DNA of 63,042 nt from Rubrivivax sp. GTDB lineage: Bacteria > Pseudomonadota > Gammaproteobacteria > Burkholderiales > Burkholderiaceae_C. Of the stretch, positions 1 to 9,753 are shown piece after piece; the stretch's first letter is position 1; each line of letters starts with the position of its first letter. A program made the translations under genes and the position numbers. Where the stretch lies: NCBI GenBank assembly GCA_016707445.1, contig JADJHR010000014.1, positions 1 through 63,042 of the forward strand. The letters are read 5' to 3'. The notes under the pieces were generated by a model. It was not told the DNA's origin and did not search any database. It worked only from the letters and a program-made list of their open reading frames with translations.

Positions 1-2429
1 TGGTGCCGTTGCCGTCGAAGAAGATGCGGTTGTTGCTCCCACCCGCAGCCAGCACGATGTTGGCGTTGCCCGACAGGCCGCCGTTGCCCTCAAGCTGAGC
101 ACGCTGGCGTTGGCGACATTGATGGTGCCGTTGAGCACCAGGCCGCCGGCCTTCACGCGTTCGAGCCCAAGGCGCTGGCCATGTCCAGGTCGCCGTTGAA
201 GGTGACGCGCCGTTCGAGGAAATTGCCGGCGTCGCCAGTGGCCCGAACTGACCGCTGCCGCTGGTGTTGATGGTGCCGCTGATGGTGATGCTGTTTTGCA
301 GCACGGTGCTGCCGGCGCCGGCCACGATCTGGCCGCGGCGCCGCTCCGACGTTGCTGCTGAGCACCAGCGTGCCGCCGTTGAGCGCGCTCAGCGTGCCGT
401 TGTTGGTGACGGCCGATTCGAAGATGGTGATGGTGCCGCCAGCCACATCGGCGCTGATGGTGCCGTTGTTGACCAGCACCTGCGTGCCGCCGACGTTGAT
501 CTGGCTGCCGATGGTGCCGCTGTGTCCGCGCACGGTGGTGCCGGCGCCGAAGGTGGTGGTGCCGTTGCCGTCGAAGAAGATGCGGTTGTTGCTGCCGCCC
601 ACAGCAGCCAGCACGATGTTGGCGTTGCCCGACAGGCCGCCGTTGCCCTCGAAGCTGAGCACGCTGGCGTTGGCGACGTTGATGGTGCCGTTGAGCACCA
701 GGCCGCCTGCCGTCACGCGTTCAAGCCCGAAGGCGCTGGCCATGTCCAGGTCGCCGTTGAAGGTGACGCCGTTCAGGAAATTGTTGGCGTTGCCAGTGGC
801 CCGGAACTGCCCGCCGCCGCTGGTGTTGATGGTGCCGCTGATGGTGATGCCGTTTTGCAGCACGGTGCTGCCGGCGCCGGCCACGATCTGGCCGGTGGCG
901 CCGCCACTGACGTTGCTGCTGAGCACCAGCGTGCCGCCGTTGAGCGCGCTCAGCGTGCCGTTGTTGGTGACGGCCGATTCGAGGATGGTGATGGCGCCGC
1001 CAGCCACATCGGCGCTGATGGTGCCGTTGTTGACCAGCACCTGCGTGCCGCCGACGTTGATCTGGCTGCCGATGGTGCCGCTGTGTCCGCGCACGGTGGT
1101 GCCGGCGCTGAAGGTGGTGGTGCCGTTGCCAGCCGAAGAAGATGCGGTTGTTGGCGCCGCCCGCAGAGCCCAGCACGATGTTGGCGTTGCCCGACAGACC
1201 GCCGTTCCCTCGAAGCTGGCGCACGCTGGCGTTGGCGACGTTGATGGTGCCGTTGAGCACAAGGCCACCCGCCGTCACGCGTTCAAGCCCGAAGACGCTG
1301 GCCATGTCCAGGTCGCCGTTGAAGGTGACGCCGTTCAGGAAGTTGCCGCCGTTGCCCGTGGCCCGAAACTGGCCGCTGCCGCTGGTGTTGATGGTGCCGC
1401 TGATGGTGATGCCGCTTTGCAGCACGGTGCTGCCCGCGCCGGCCACGATCTGGCCGCCGGCGCCTCCCGTCACGTCGCTGCTGAGCACCAGCGTGCCGCC
1501 GTTGAACGCGCTCAGCGTGCCATTGTTGGTGACAGCCGATTCAAGGATGGTGATGGTGCCGCCGGCCACATCGGCGCGGATGGTGCCGTTGTTGACCAGC
1601 ACCTGCGTGCCGCCGATGTTGATCTGGCTGCCGATGGTGCCGCTGTGTCCGCGCACGGTGGTGCCGGCGCTGAAGGTGGTGGTGCCGTTGCCGTCGAAGT
1701 AGAGGCGGTTGTTGATGCCGCCCACAGCGCCGAACGCGATGCTGCCCGTGCCGGCCAGGGTGCTGGTGCCCTCAAAGCTGAGCACGCTGCCGTTGGCGAT
1801 GTCGATGGTGCCGCCGCTGAGGGTCAGGCCGTTCTGGATGCGCTGCAGCGCAAAGTTGCTGGCCATGTCCATTCGGCCGCCCAGCGTTACGCCTTTCAGG
1901 AAGTTGCTGCCGTTGCCGAACACCACCAACGCCCCGGTGCCGGTGGTGTTGATGCTGCCGCCACTGATGGTGCTGCCGAACTGATTGACAACGCTGCCGT
2001 TGGCGATATTGATGACACCGCCGGCGTTGTTGATGTTGTGGCCGGCCGAGACACCCAGGTTGGCGGTGCTGGCGCCGCCGACGTTGATGACGCCGGTATT
2101 GGTGGTGCTGCCCCCGCCCACCAGGTTCAGGCCAAAGGCGTCGATGTTGATCTGCCCGGCGTTGTTGAGGTTCAGCACCGACTGCCCGGTGTTGATCGTC
2201 ACCACGCCGGTGCTGCCTATGGCGGCCGTGTCAGCCACGCAGGCGTCTGCGCCGGATTGCCGTTGCCGGCTGCGCAGGTCAGCCACTTGGTCAGCTCGTT
2301 CCAGTTGCCATTGGTGGCGCTCCAGGTGCAACTGGCCGCGCCGACGGGTGTCGTGATCATTGCCCCGAGGGCGACCAAGGCGGCGAGGGCCAATGCGGTC
2401 TTGCGCGTGCGCAGAGGTGTGGTGGTCAT
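1..2429 (-). CDS. Giant repeat-rich autotransporter-type surface protein, 5' part, frame-broken
   Basis: The start at 2429 is preceded by GGGAGA and encodes a signal peptide of about 32 residues ending in a VGAA-type cleavage site. A short cysteine-containing domain (SCTWSATNGNW) follows, then Gly/Asn/Thr-rich beta-helix sequence made of near-identical 187-aa repeats. The gene runs off the left edge, so any translocator domain lies outside. The reading frame breaks several times: near 2243 (just after the signal-peptide domain), near 1130-1210, near 330 and near 168-230. Between the breaks the protein pattern is intact in one frame or another, which points to single-base indels rather than decay. 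This composition is typical of autotransporter or filamentous surface adhesins. The exact role is unknown. It could be a true pseudogene, but sequencing error in the repeats is more likely. Confidence 0.7.
175..1858 (-). repeat. 561-bp (187-aa) tandem repeats within the surface protein gene
   Basis: The landmark CTGGCCATGTCC recurs at 175, 736, 1298 and 1859, giving spacings of 561, 562 and 561 bp. The copies between these points are nearly identical over their length. The unit before 1859 is more diverged and forms the edge of the array. A unit of 561 bp equals 187 codons, so the one 562-bp spacing and the local indels break the frame. The array also continues to the left window edge. Confidence 0.85.
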
Positions 2430-2547
2430 GCAGGTCTCCCGAGTGTGATCTCAAGGCCAAGCATCAACACCTACCGTTAGGCAAGCGTTAGCGGATGGGC
2501 CCATTTCGGCCCTGCCGCACCACCTGTTCGCGGGGGGTAGGGTCGAA

Positions 2548-5424
2548 TCAGGGGGGTGCCGGCTGGCTGCGGGCAGCCGTGATGGCGCTGCGCAGGCTCT
2601 GCATGGCCTGGGCCGGGCTGAGGGACCGACCTTCTTGCTCGAGTTCAGCACAGCGCGCGGCGCCCAGCTGGGTGCGCGCCAGCCGGGTCACGCGCTGCAC
2701 CGTGCGCTGGTCGGCCGCGGTCAGCTCGCCGAAACGGGTGGTCCAGTGGTGCGCGGCAAAGGCCATCAGGCGCATCGCGTCGTCGGGCCGGCCACAGCGC
2801 ACCAGCGCCGCCGGCAGGTTCCACACCGCATAGGCCCAGTTGAAATGGTCGCGGTCGGCCCAGGCCACCTCGGCGGCTTGCAGATAGCACGGCAGCGCGG
2901 CGTGCCATTCGCGCGTTTCGCGCAGCGCGCCGCCCAGCACGTTGGCGGTCTTGCTCACCAGCGCCCAGTCGTGGTCTGCCTGCGCCAGCTCGATCAAGCG
3001 GCGCGCGCCGGCGATGGTTTGGCCCCAGTGGTTGCGCTGGTAGTCGAGGTTGACCTGGTGGTACATCGCGTGATGGACGTCGTGGCGGTTGTCCAGAGCC
3101 TGCAACAGCCCGCGCTGGCGCGCGAACAAGGCTGCGGCCTGGTCCAGCTGGCCCAGCGAGACGTGCTGCGCATAGGCGCGCTGTGCCAGCATCGTGGCCT
3201 GCAGCCTGGCGTCGCCCAGTTGCTCAGCCAGCGGCAAGCCCTCGTCCAGCAGCCGGCACACGGCCTCGCGGTCGTGGTGGGCCGTCCAGGCGATGCGCGC
3301 CGCCACCTGTAGGGCGTGGGCCCGCGCCAAACTGTCAGGCGGGGCATCCTGTAGCGCCCGGTCGGCGTGGGCCTGTGCGCGCTCGCGCAGGCCGGCGTCA
3401 AAGGCCAGCGCGGCCAGCAGGCTCAGGCCCAGGCTGCGCAGCGCCGGGTCGGCCGGCCCGGGCTTGGTCAACAAGCGCTCCAGATGGTCGATGCCACCGC
3501 CGGGCAGCGGCACCACCTTGAACCCGGCACGCAGCGCCAGCGCCAGCCGTACGCCCTGGTCGACGTCGCCGTCGGCATCGGCGCTGGCCAGCGCGGCCAC
3601 GATGTTGGGCAGCTCGGCGCGAAACGGGGCCAGCGGCACCGTGGCACCCAGCGACGCCATCCAATGCGGCCACCAGTCGCGATGCCGCCGGCGCAGGTCA
3701 GGCGCGTCACCCGGTGGCAGACGGGCCAGCGCATATTCGCGCACCGGCTCGCTGAAGCGAAAGCGCAGGCTGTCGTCGGCCTGCCGCTCGGCACTCAGCA
3801 AGGAGTGCTGCACGGCCTCGTCGAGCTGCAGGATCAGGTCGACTTCAGGGTCAAGCACGGCCGCAGCCGCGGCCGCGGTGAAGCCACCGACGAACACCGT
3901 CAGCGCCGACAAGGTGTGCTGCAGTGGCATGGGCAACAGTCGCCAGCTCCATGCGATCACCGCTTCCATCGACGCATGGCGGGTGTCGACACCCGAGCGC
4001 GGGCCCGGTCGGGACAGCAGATCAAGCCCTCTCGGCCCCGGCCGACCGACACCCGTCTGGCGCGCTGCGTCCAGGTGCTGCAGCATGTCGGTCAGGCCGA
4101 TGCTGCGCACGCGCGCGGCCGCCAGCTCGATGGCCAGCGGTGCGCCGCCCAGCAACTGCACCAGGGCGGCCACTGCGTCACTGTTGCGCGTGCCCAGGTG
4201 GAAGTCGGCGCGCACCGCTTGAGCGCGATCGACGAACAGGGCCACCGCCGGGTTGGCGGCCAGATCGACCAGGGCAGCGTCTGACTCGGGCAACGGCAAC
4301 GGGGACAGCGTCACTTCGCGCTCGCCGTCCAGCCCCAGCACGCGTCGCGAAGTGGCCAGCACGTGCAGGGCCGGCAGGCGCAGCGTCAGTTGTGCCACCA
4401 GCGGGGCGGCGTCGGGCAGCAGCTGCTCCAGGTTGTCCAGCACCAGCAGCGTGCGCTGTTCGGCCAGTACCTGCACCAGGCGGTCGGCCACCTCGTCGCT
4501 GCCGCAGCTCAGGCCGAAAGCCTGGGCCAGTGCGTCCAACATCTGCGCCACGCTGCTGCAGGCCGCCAGCGCGACGAAGCCCACGCGGCCGAACTGCAGC
4601 TGCCGGTTGTCGGCACCGGCCAGGTCAGGCGTGTCGCGCAGCGCCTGGGCCAGTTCCACCGCCAGCCGCGTCTTGCCGATGCCGCCCGGCCCGACCAGTG
4701 TGACCAGGCGTTGCGACAGCACCTCACGGCGCAGCCGAGCTGCTTGTGCGTCGACCCCGTAGTAGCGGGTCAGGTAAGCGGGCAGCGCGTCGTCCATCAG
4801 GCCTCGGCGAGTCGGCGTGATGATTTCAGGTCCGGGCGCCAATGCACGCAGTTGTTCGAACTGCGCACTCAGTTGTGCGCGCGCTTCCAGCACCCATTCG
4901 TCGTAGAAGCTGGGCATCAACTCGCCGCCATAGCGGTCGAGCGCTCTGACCACGTCGCCGCGCCGGGCCAGCTGCTCGAACTCGATGGCATCACTGCTCA
5001 GGCTCTCGGGCACCAGGCGGATCGTGCTGCGGTCGGCAAGGATGACCGGCCCGCCGTCGGCTTCGAGCACGGATTTCAGCGTCGAGAGCGTCTGACGCAG
5101 CCGGTTGCGCCCGACATCCAGCGACACACCTGGCCACAGCAGCTCGACCAGCTCTTCACGCGCATGGGCGCGATCGGGGCCAAGCGCCAAGCGCGCCAGC
5201 AGCGCGATGGCAGCGCGCGACGGCCAGCGCGTCAGCGCCTGAGTGCCGCGCCGGGCTACCACGGCTCCCAATAGGCGTAGCTGCCACGGCGGTGACGCCG
5301 CAACCGGCCGCAAGTTCTGGTCGGGCGCAGGGGCAGGTGGCAGCATGGCAGCAAGTGCTGCCGGGATTTTAAGAGGCTGGCAGGCCAGCCTTCTCGCGCG
5401 CAAATCACACCGGGGTTGCGTCAC
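2548..5424 (-). CDS. SARP/AfsR-like transcriptional regulator with NB-ARC ATPase and TPR domains
   Basis: This 958-aa protein begins with an OmpR-type winged-helix region (about residues 45-115), followed by a short bacterial-activator-like helical part. A nucleotide-binding ATPase comes next, with a clear Walker A (GPGGIGKT, about residue 245) and a Walker B-like LLVLDNLEQLL. The long alpha-helical TPR-like C-terminus runs to the end. No LuxR-type C-terminal HTH is visible, so it resembles AfsR/SARP or CadC-fused STAND regulators. It probably senses a ligand through the TPRs and controls transcription. Either neighbouring exported-protein gene is a possible target. The start may be the GTG at 5424 or the ATG at 5346; neither has a convincing ribosome site. 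Confidence 0.8.
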   Translation of the reverse strand: MTQPRCDLRARRLACQPLKIPAALAAMLPPAPAPDQNLRPVAASPPWQLRLLGAVVARRGTQALTRWPSRAAIALLARLALGPDRAHAREELVELLWPGVSLDVGRNRLRQTLSTLKSVLEADGGPVILADRSTIRLVPESLSSDAIEFEQLARRGDVVRALDRYGGELMPSFYDEWVLEARAQLSAQFEQLRALAPGPEIITPTRRGLMDDALPAYLTRYYGVDAQAARLRREVLSQRLVTLVGPGGIGKTRLAVELAQALRDTPDLAGADNRQLQFGRVGFVALAACSSVAQMLDALAQAFGLSCGSDEVADRLVQVLAEQRTLLVLDNLEQLLPDAAPLVAQLTLRLPALHVLATSRRVLGLDGEREVTLSPLPLPESDAALVDLAANPAVALFVDRAQAVRADFHLGTRNSDAVAALVQLLGGAPLAIELAAARVRSIGLTDMLQHLDAARQTGVGRPGPRGLDLLSRPGPRSGVDTRHASMEAVIAWSWRLLPMPLQHTLSALTVFVGGFTAAAAAAVLDPEVDLILQLDEAVQHSLLSAERQADDSLRFRFSEPVREYALARLPPGDAPDLRRRHRDWWPHWMASLGATVPLAPFRAELPNIVAALASADADGDVDQGVRLALALRAGFKVVPLPGGGIDHLERLLTKPGPADPALRSLGLSLLAALAFDAGLRERAQAHADRALQDAPPDSLARAHALQVAARIAWTAHHDREAVCRLLDEGLPLAEQLGDARLQATMLAQRAYAQHVSLGQLDQAAALFARQRGLLQALDNRHDVHHAMYHQVNLDYQRNHWGQTIAGARRLIELAQADHDWALVSKTANVLGGALRETREWHAALPCYLQAAEVAWADRDHFNWAYAVWNLPAALVRCGRPDDAMRLMAFAAHHWTTRFGELTAADQRTVQRVTRLARTQLGAARCAELEQEGRSLSPAQAMQSLRSAITAARSQPAPP

Positions 5425-5523
5425 CCCCCGAGTCGGGGATCTTGTTGAGCGGCAACCGGTCTTCAGTGGAACGGGGCCTGCCGAGCCAACCCCGTGGCAC
5501 GGGGGCGGCGCCCGCGCACCACG

Positions 5524-6573
5524 TCAACCGTGGCGCGTGCGTGCCGTGCGACGGCGCAGCGTCGTCAGACCCAGCAGTGCGGTGCCGACCAGCCAGGCCG
5601 AGAGCGGCTCGGGGACGGCATTCAGGTCCGGCGGCGGCGCAACGGCAGCCAGGCGACCACTTTGGTTGAACACCGTCTCGTCCTGGTTCAGGTCCCTCAT
5701 CGACCACTCCGAAATGGGATTGTCGTCGGCGTCGTAGAGCTTGACGTTTTCCAGCAAGAAGGTGTTGAAGTAGTCCGCACTCAGGGTGAAGTTGCTGCCC
5801 GCGGCGGCGTCCCCCGGATTGACCTGGGCGTAAGCGCTGGACCAGTAGAACAGGTTGATGGTCGTGTCCAGGTCCACAATCGGCAGGTCATAGGAGAAGG
5901 TGCCCGTGCCGAACTTCGTGATCGACTGCAGCTGGTCGTCGGGGTCGTTGAACAGGTTCAACCAGTTCACCGCGCCATCGGTCGACGCGCCGAAGTCCAG
6001 TCGACCCGTTGTGGGCGGGAAACAGTCCAGCTGCGGATCCGGTGTCGGGCAATTGACGGGGCCGATCAACGATGGGTTCGATTGCGAGCCGCTGACATGC
6101 CAGGTAAACCGTGCGCGGGCAGCGGCAGCCTCCGGGGTGAAGAAGCGCACGCTGGTGGCACTGCCCTGCCCGGCCACCTCGTAGTAGGTGTCCGCGACGT
6201 TTGCATTGGTCACCGATACGCTGGCGTAGTTGCGCCCAGCGTAGAAGCCACTGTAAGCGCTGGCGCCGCGGCCGACGAACGTGGCCCCGTTCGTGGTGAT
6301 GGTGGTGTCACCTCGCGCCAGCGGCAGCGGGGCCAAGTTGCTCACGTAGTCGATGCCGTTGATGGCCCCGTTTCGGCTGGAGTCACCGAAGTTCACGGTG
6401 CCGAATGCCAGGGCACGGTACAGCGGCACTGTCGTGTAGTCGCCGCCGCCGGCCGAGACGATGTCGGCACTGGCGGGCGTCGACAACACGGCCAACGCAG
6501 CCAGTGCTGCGTTGGTGATGGAATCGTGAGGTTCTTGCTCTGGCCATTCCCCAAGGTTGAAGTTGAACTGCAT
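5524..6573 (-). CDS. PEP-CTERM sorting-domain exported protein
   Basis: The C-terminus has the classical tripartite PEP-CTERM signal: VPEP, then a hydrophobic helix (about 15 residues), then an Arg-rich tail. Proteins of this type are processed by exosortase and often link to exopolysaccharide. A secretory signal core ending in STPASA is present, but in this frame it is preceded by acidic residues, which is abnormal. An ATG at 6547 in another frame would give a basic N-terminus (MARARTSRF) that runs straight into the signal core if one C near 6524 were removed. The true start is therefore uncertain (6687, 6573 or 6547). The central domain is unrecognised and about 300 aa long, rich in beta-strand-type sequence. 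Confidence 0.75.
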   Translation of the reverse strand: MQFNFNLGEWPEQEPHDSITNAALAALAVLSTPASADIVSAGGGDYTTVPLYRALAFGTVNFGDSSRNGAINGIDYVSNLAPLPLARGDTTITTNGATFVGRGASAYSGFYAGRNYASVSVTNANVADTYYEVAGQGSATSVRFFTPEAAAARARFTWHVSGSQSNPSLIGPVNCPTPDPQLDCFPPTTGRLDFGASTDGAVNWLNLFNDPDDQLQSITKFGTGTFSYDLPIVDLDTTINLFYWSSAYAQVNPGDAAAGSNFTLSADYFNTFLLENVKLYDADDNPISEWSMRDLNQDETVFNQSGRLAAVAPPPDLNAVPEPLSAWLVGTALLGLTTLRRRTARTRHG

Positions 6574-6809
6574 TGCCGTAGCGGAGGCGGCGGCACCGGT
6601 TGATGGGCGCGGATCACCGCAATGCTCAAGCGCAGCATCGGACACGACCGTTAGAGAACCGTTAGAGCGAGACAGAATGGTGGCCACTCATTCGAGGGGG
6701 CGTCGGGGGGAATCCCACAGCGCCCGATCCCTGGGCATCGCTCATCGAATCCCCTGATGCTGGTGCCCGTAGTGGCGGGCGAGAATCGGGCTGCCTCGAC
6801 GGAGCGCCC

Positions 6810-8477
6810 ATGGATAAGACTTGGTTGACGCAATACCCGGCGGGCGTGCCTGCCGAGATTGAGGCCGACCTTTATCCGTCGCTGGTTGCGCTGCTTGAAG
6901 AGAGCTTTCGCAAGTACCGCGACCAGAAGGCCTATCTGTTCATGCGCAGGGCCTTCACTTTTGGCCAGATCGACGACCTGTCGCGCGCCTTTGCGGCGTA
7001 TCTGCAGTCCAGCGGCCTTGGTGTCGGCGACCGGGTTGCGGTGATGATGCCCAACCTGCCCCAGTACCCGGTGGCGGTGGCTGGCATCCTGCGTGCCGGC
7101 ATGGTGGTGGTCAATGTCAATCCGCTGTACACGCCGCGCGAACTCGAACACCAGCTCAAGGATTCGGGCGCCAAGGCCATCGTCATCATCGAGAACTTCG
7201 CGTCGGTGCTGCAGCAGGTGATCGACGCGGTGCCGACGAAGAAGGTCATCGTCGCTGCGATGGGAGACATGCTGGGTTTCCTGAAGGGCACGTTGGTCAA
7301 CCATGTGGTGCGCAACGTCAGCAAGCTCGTGCCGGCCTGGCGGCTGCCGTCGTCGCTGCGGTTCAACGATGCCCTGGCCACAGGCCGCAACAAGCCCTAC
7401 ACGCAGCCCCAGGTCGGGCCCGACGACATCGCGGTGCTGCAGTACACCGGTGGTACCACCGGGGTCAGCAAGGGGGCCGTGCTGCTGCACCGTTGCCTGG
7501 TGGCCAACGTGCTGCAGTCCGAAGCCTGGTACCAGCCGGCGCTGAAGAAGATCCCGCCGGGCGAACAGGTCGTCACCGTGTGCGTGCTGCCGCTCTATCA
7601 CATCTTCGGTTTCAACACCAACATGATGCTGGGCATGCGCATGGGCGGCTGCAACATCCTGATTGCCAACCCGCGCGACTTCTCCGGGGTGCTCAAAGAG
7701 CTGTCGCAGCAGCGCTTTCACAGCTTTCCGGCGGTCAACACCCTGTTCAACGCGCTGGTCAACCACCCCGATTTCGACAAGGTCGACTGGAGCAGCCTGA
7801 AGATCAGCGTCGCCGGCGGCATGGCCGTGCAGCAGGCCACGGCGCGGCTGTGGCTGGACAAGACCGGCTGCCCGATCTGCGAGGGGTATGGCCTGTCCGA
7901 GACCAGCCCGTCGGTCAGTTGCAACCCGGTGGACAGCACCACTTACAGCGGCAACATCGGCCTGCCGATGCCCAGCACCGAACTGACCTTGCTCGACGAC
8001 GACGGCCACGAGGTGGCGCCGGGCACGCCGGGCGAGATCGCGATCCGCGGACCGCAGGTGATGGCCGGCTACTGGCAGCGCCCCGACGAGACGGCCAAGG
8101 TGATGACGGCAGACGGCTGGTTTCGCACCGGTGACATCGGCACCGTGGACGAACGCGGCTACTTCAGGATCGTCGACCGCAAGAAGGACATGATCCTGGT
8201 CAGCGGTTTCAACGTCTATCCGAACGAGGTCGAGGACGTGATCACGCAGATGCCCGGCGTGCTCGAATGCGCCGCGGTGGGCGTGCCCGACGCCAAGGCC
8301 GGTGAGGCGGTGAAGGTGGTGGTGGTGAAGAAGAACCCGGCCGTCACCGAGGCCGACGTGCGCGCCTACTGCGAGGCCAACCTCACCGGCTACAAGCGGC
8401 CGAAGATCGTCGAGTTCCGCACCGAGCTGCCGAAATCACCGGTGGGCAAAGTTCTGCGCCGCGAGCTGCGAGGCTGA
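6810..8477 (+). CDS. fadD: Long-chain fatty-acid--CoA ligase
   Basis: This 555-aa ANL-superfamily enzyme activates fatty acids to acyl-CoA through an acyl-adenylate. The AMP-binding P-loop YTGGTTGVSKGA is near residue 215, the motif GYGLSETSP near 355, and the hinge/TGD region (FRTGDIG) near 440. A C-terminal lysine region (KSPVGKVLRREL) completes the fold. Length and motifs fit FadD rather than acetyl-CoA synthetase. It is transcribed divergently from the PEP-CTERM gene and ends at a strong hairpin. It could act on beta-oxidation substrates or exogenous fatty acids, and nothing local ties it to the sulfur genes. Confidence 0.93.
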   Translation: MDKTWLTQYPAGVPAEIEADLYPSLVALLEESFRKYRDQKAYLFMRRAFTFGQIDDLSRAFAAYLQSSGLGVGDRVAVMMPNLPQYPVAVAGILRAGMVVVNVNPLYTPRELEHQLKDSGAKAIVIIENFASVLQQVIDAVPTKKVIVAAMGDMLGFLKGTLVNHVVRNVSKLVPAWRLPSSLRFNDALATGRNKPYTQPQVGPDDIAVLQYTGGTTGVSKGAVLLHRCLVANVLQSEAWYQPALKKIPPGEQVVTVCVLPLYHIFGFNTNMMLGMRMGGCNILIANPRDFSGVLKELSQQRFHSFPAVNTLFNALVNHPDFDKVDWSSLKISVAGGMAVQQATARLWLDKTGCPICEGYGLSETSPSVSCNPVDSTTYSGNIGLPMPSTELTLLDDDGHEVAPGTPGEIAIRGPQVMAGYWQRPDETAKVMTADGWFRTGDIGTVDERGYFRIVDRKKDMILVSGFNVYPNEVEDVITQMPGVLECAAVGVPDAKAGEAVKVVVVKKNPAVTEADVRAYCEANLTGYKRPKIVEFRTELPKSPVGKVLRRELRG

Positions 8478-8479
8478 TT

Positions 8480-8511
8480 CCCCTGCGACAGCCGGTTGGC
8501 CATCGCAGGGG
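8480..8511. terminator. Bidirectional hairpin between converging genes
   Basis: CCCCTGCGA at 8480-8488 pairs perfectly with TCGCAGGGG at 8503-8511 around a 14-nt loop. It sits in the 48-bp gap between the end of fadD and the end of the opposing gene, where a shared terminator is expected. Only a short T stretch follows. Confidence 0.65.
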
Positions 8512-8525
8512 TTGCCCTGGATCGG

Positions 8526-8888
8526 TCAACGACGCGCCAGCGTGGTCAGGGCGGTGGCTGCGCTGGCTGGGCCGTGCAGTTGCGCCAGGTAGGCCGACCC
8601 GCTGTCCTCGGCGCCCATCGCGGCCAGCTCGCCACTGGCGCGCGCGGCCTTGACTTCGGCCGTCACGTCGGCGCGGTTGCGTGACGATTGAAAGCCGGCC
8701 AGCACGTTGTAGCTGCTGCTCCAGGGGTTGACGCGCTGTTGCTGGAACTGCGCCAGTTCGACCTGCACTTCGGCGCGGGTCTTCAGCGACGTCTGCGGTG
8801 TGGTGTCGATCGTGATGTCGTCGGCGAAGGCGCTGCCGGCGGCGGCGACGGTCAGGGCAAGGGCTGCAATGCGGGTGATGCGGTTCAT
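8526..8888 (-). CDS. Small exported DUF4148-like protein
   Basis: The protein is 120 aa with a typical Sec signal peptide (basic MNR, hydrophobic core, cleavage at GSAFA-D). The mature part is helical, with a segment TRAEVQVELAQFQQQ followed by a line starting NPWSSSYN. That layout resembles the DUF4148 family of small periplasmic proteins common in Burkholderiales. The function of the family is unknown. It is convergent with fadD and divergent from rsmE, with 154 bp in between for both promoters. Confidence 0.7.
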   Translation of the reverse strand: MNRITRIAALALTVAAAGSAFADDITIDTTPQTSLKTRAEVQVELAQFQQQRVNPWSSSYNVLAGFQSSRNRADVTAEVKAARASGELAAMGAEDSGSAYLAQLHGPASAATALTTLARR

Positions 8889-9042
8889 GGTCGAAATCTC
8901 GGTTGGGGTTGACGTTCCGGTTCGTCCGGAAGGGGCGGCTTGTCGTACGCCGCCCTTGAGATGAATTCTGGAAAGCCAGCGCGATCCTTTCCGAACTGCC
9001 CGATGACAAATTCGTCATCTGCGGCGGCCCTGACAATCACGC

Positions 9043-9753
9043 ATGCTTCGCCTTTATGTCGACACGCCGCTGGCTGCGGGCCAGGCGCTGGATCTGCCGC
9101 CGGGCCCGGCGCGGCATGTGCAGGTGCGGCGCCTGCAACCCGGCGACCGGCTGCAGCTGTTCGATGGCCGCGGTGGTGAATGGACAGCCCAGGTGGTCGC
9201 CATGGGACGCAGTCGGGTTGCCGTGCAGGTGTTGTCGCACCGGGCCGTCGACTGCGAACTGCCGCTGGCGGTGACGCTGGCGCTGGGCATGCCGGCCAAC
9301 GAGCGCATGGACTGGCTGGTCGAGAAAGCCACCGAATTGGGCGTGGCCGACCTGCAGCCCTTGGTGTGCGACCGCTCGGTGCTGCGCCTGGACGGTGAAC
9401 GTGCCGAGCGCAAGCGCGAGCACTGGCAGGCGCAGGCCGTGGCGGCGGCTGAACAGTGCGGGCGCACGCGGGTGCCGCGGGTGCAGCCGGTGCGGCGCCT
9501 GCTCGACTGGCTGCCTGAGGTGCCGCCAGCCGCACGACGCTGGCTGCTCAGCCCGCAGGCCACGCAGCGCGCACCGCAACCGGCGGCGGCGCAGCCCTGG
9601 GTGCTGCTCAGTGGCCCTGAAGGCGGCTTGACGGCTGCTGAGGAAGACGCGGCCCGGCAGGCCGGCTTCGAGGCTGTGCACCTGGGCCCGCGCATCCTGC
9701 GCGCCGAAACCGCGCCGCTGGCGTTGCTGGCCTGGCTGGGCCTGTCGACATGA
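9043..9753 (+). CDS. rsmE: 16S rRNA m3U1498 methyltransferase
   Basis: This 236-aa SPOUT-family methyltransferase modifies U1498 of 16S rRNA. Family signatures are EKATELGV (about residue 91), AAEQCGRTRVP (about 136), GPEGG near 190 and LGPRILRAETAPLA at the C-terminus, which forms the trefoil-knot SAM site. An N-terminal PUA-like part precedes it. The stop codon overlaps the start of the following amidase gene (ATGA), so the two are translationally coupled. Confidence 0.94.
   Translation: MLRLYVDTPLAAGQALDLPPGPARHVQVRRLQPGDRLQLFDGRGGEWTAQVVAMGRSRVAVQVLSHRAVDCELPLAVTLALGMPANERMDWLVEKATELGVADLQPLVCDRSVLRLDGERAERKREHWQAQAVAAAEQCGRTRVPRVQPVRRLLDWLPEVPPAARRWLLSPQATQRAPQPAAAQPWVLLSGPEGGLTAAEEDAARQAGFEAVHLGPRILRAETAPLALLAWLGLST

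Noticed and set aside
264..2448. Long plus-strand frames over the repeat region
   Set aside because: They mirror the tandem repeats of the minus-strand gene and read as Pro/Leu/Val-rich or Ala/Val/Asp-rich low complexity.
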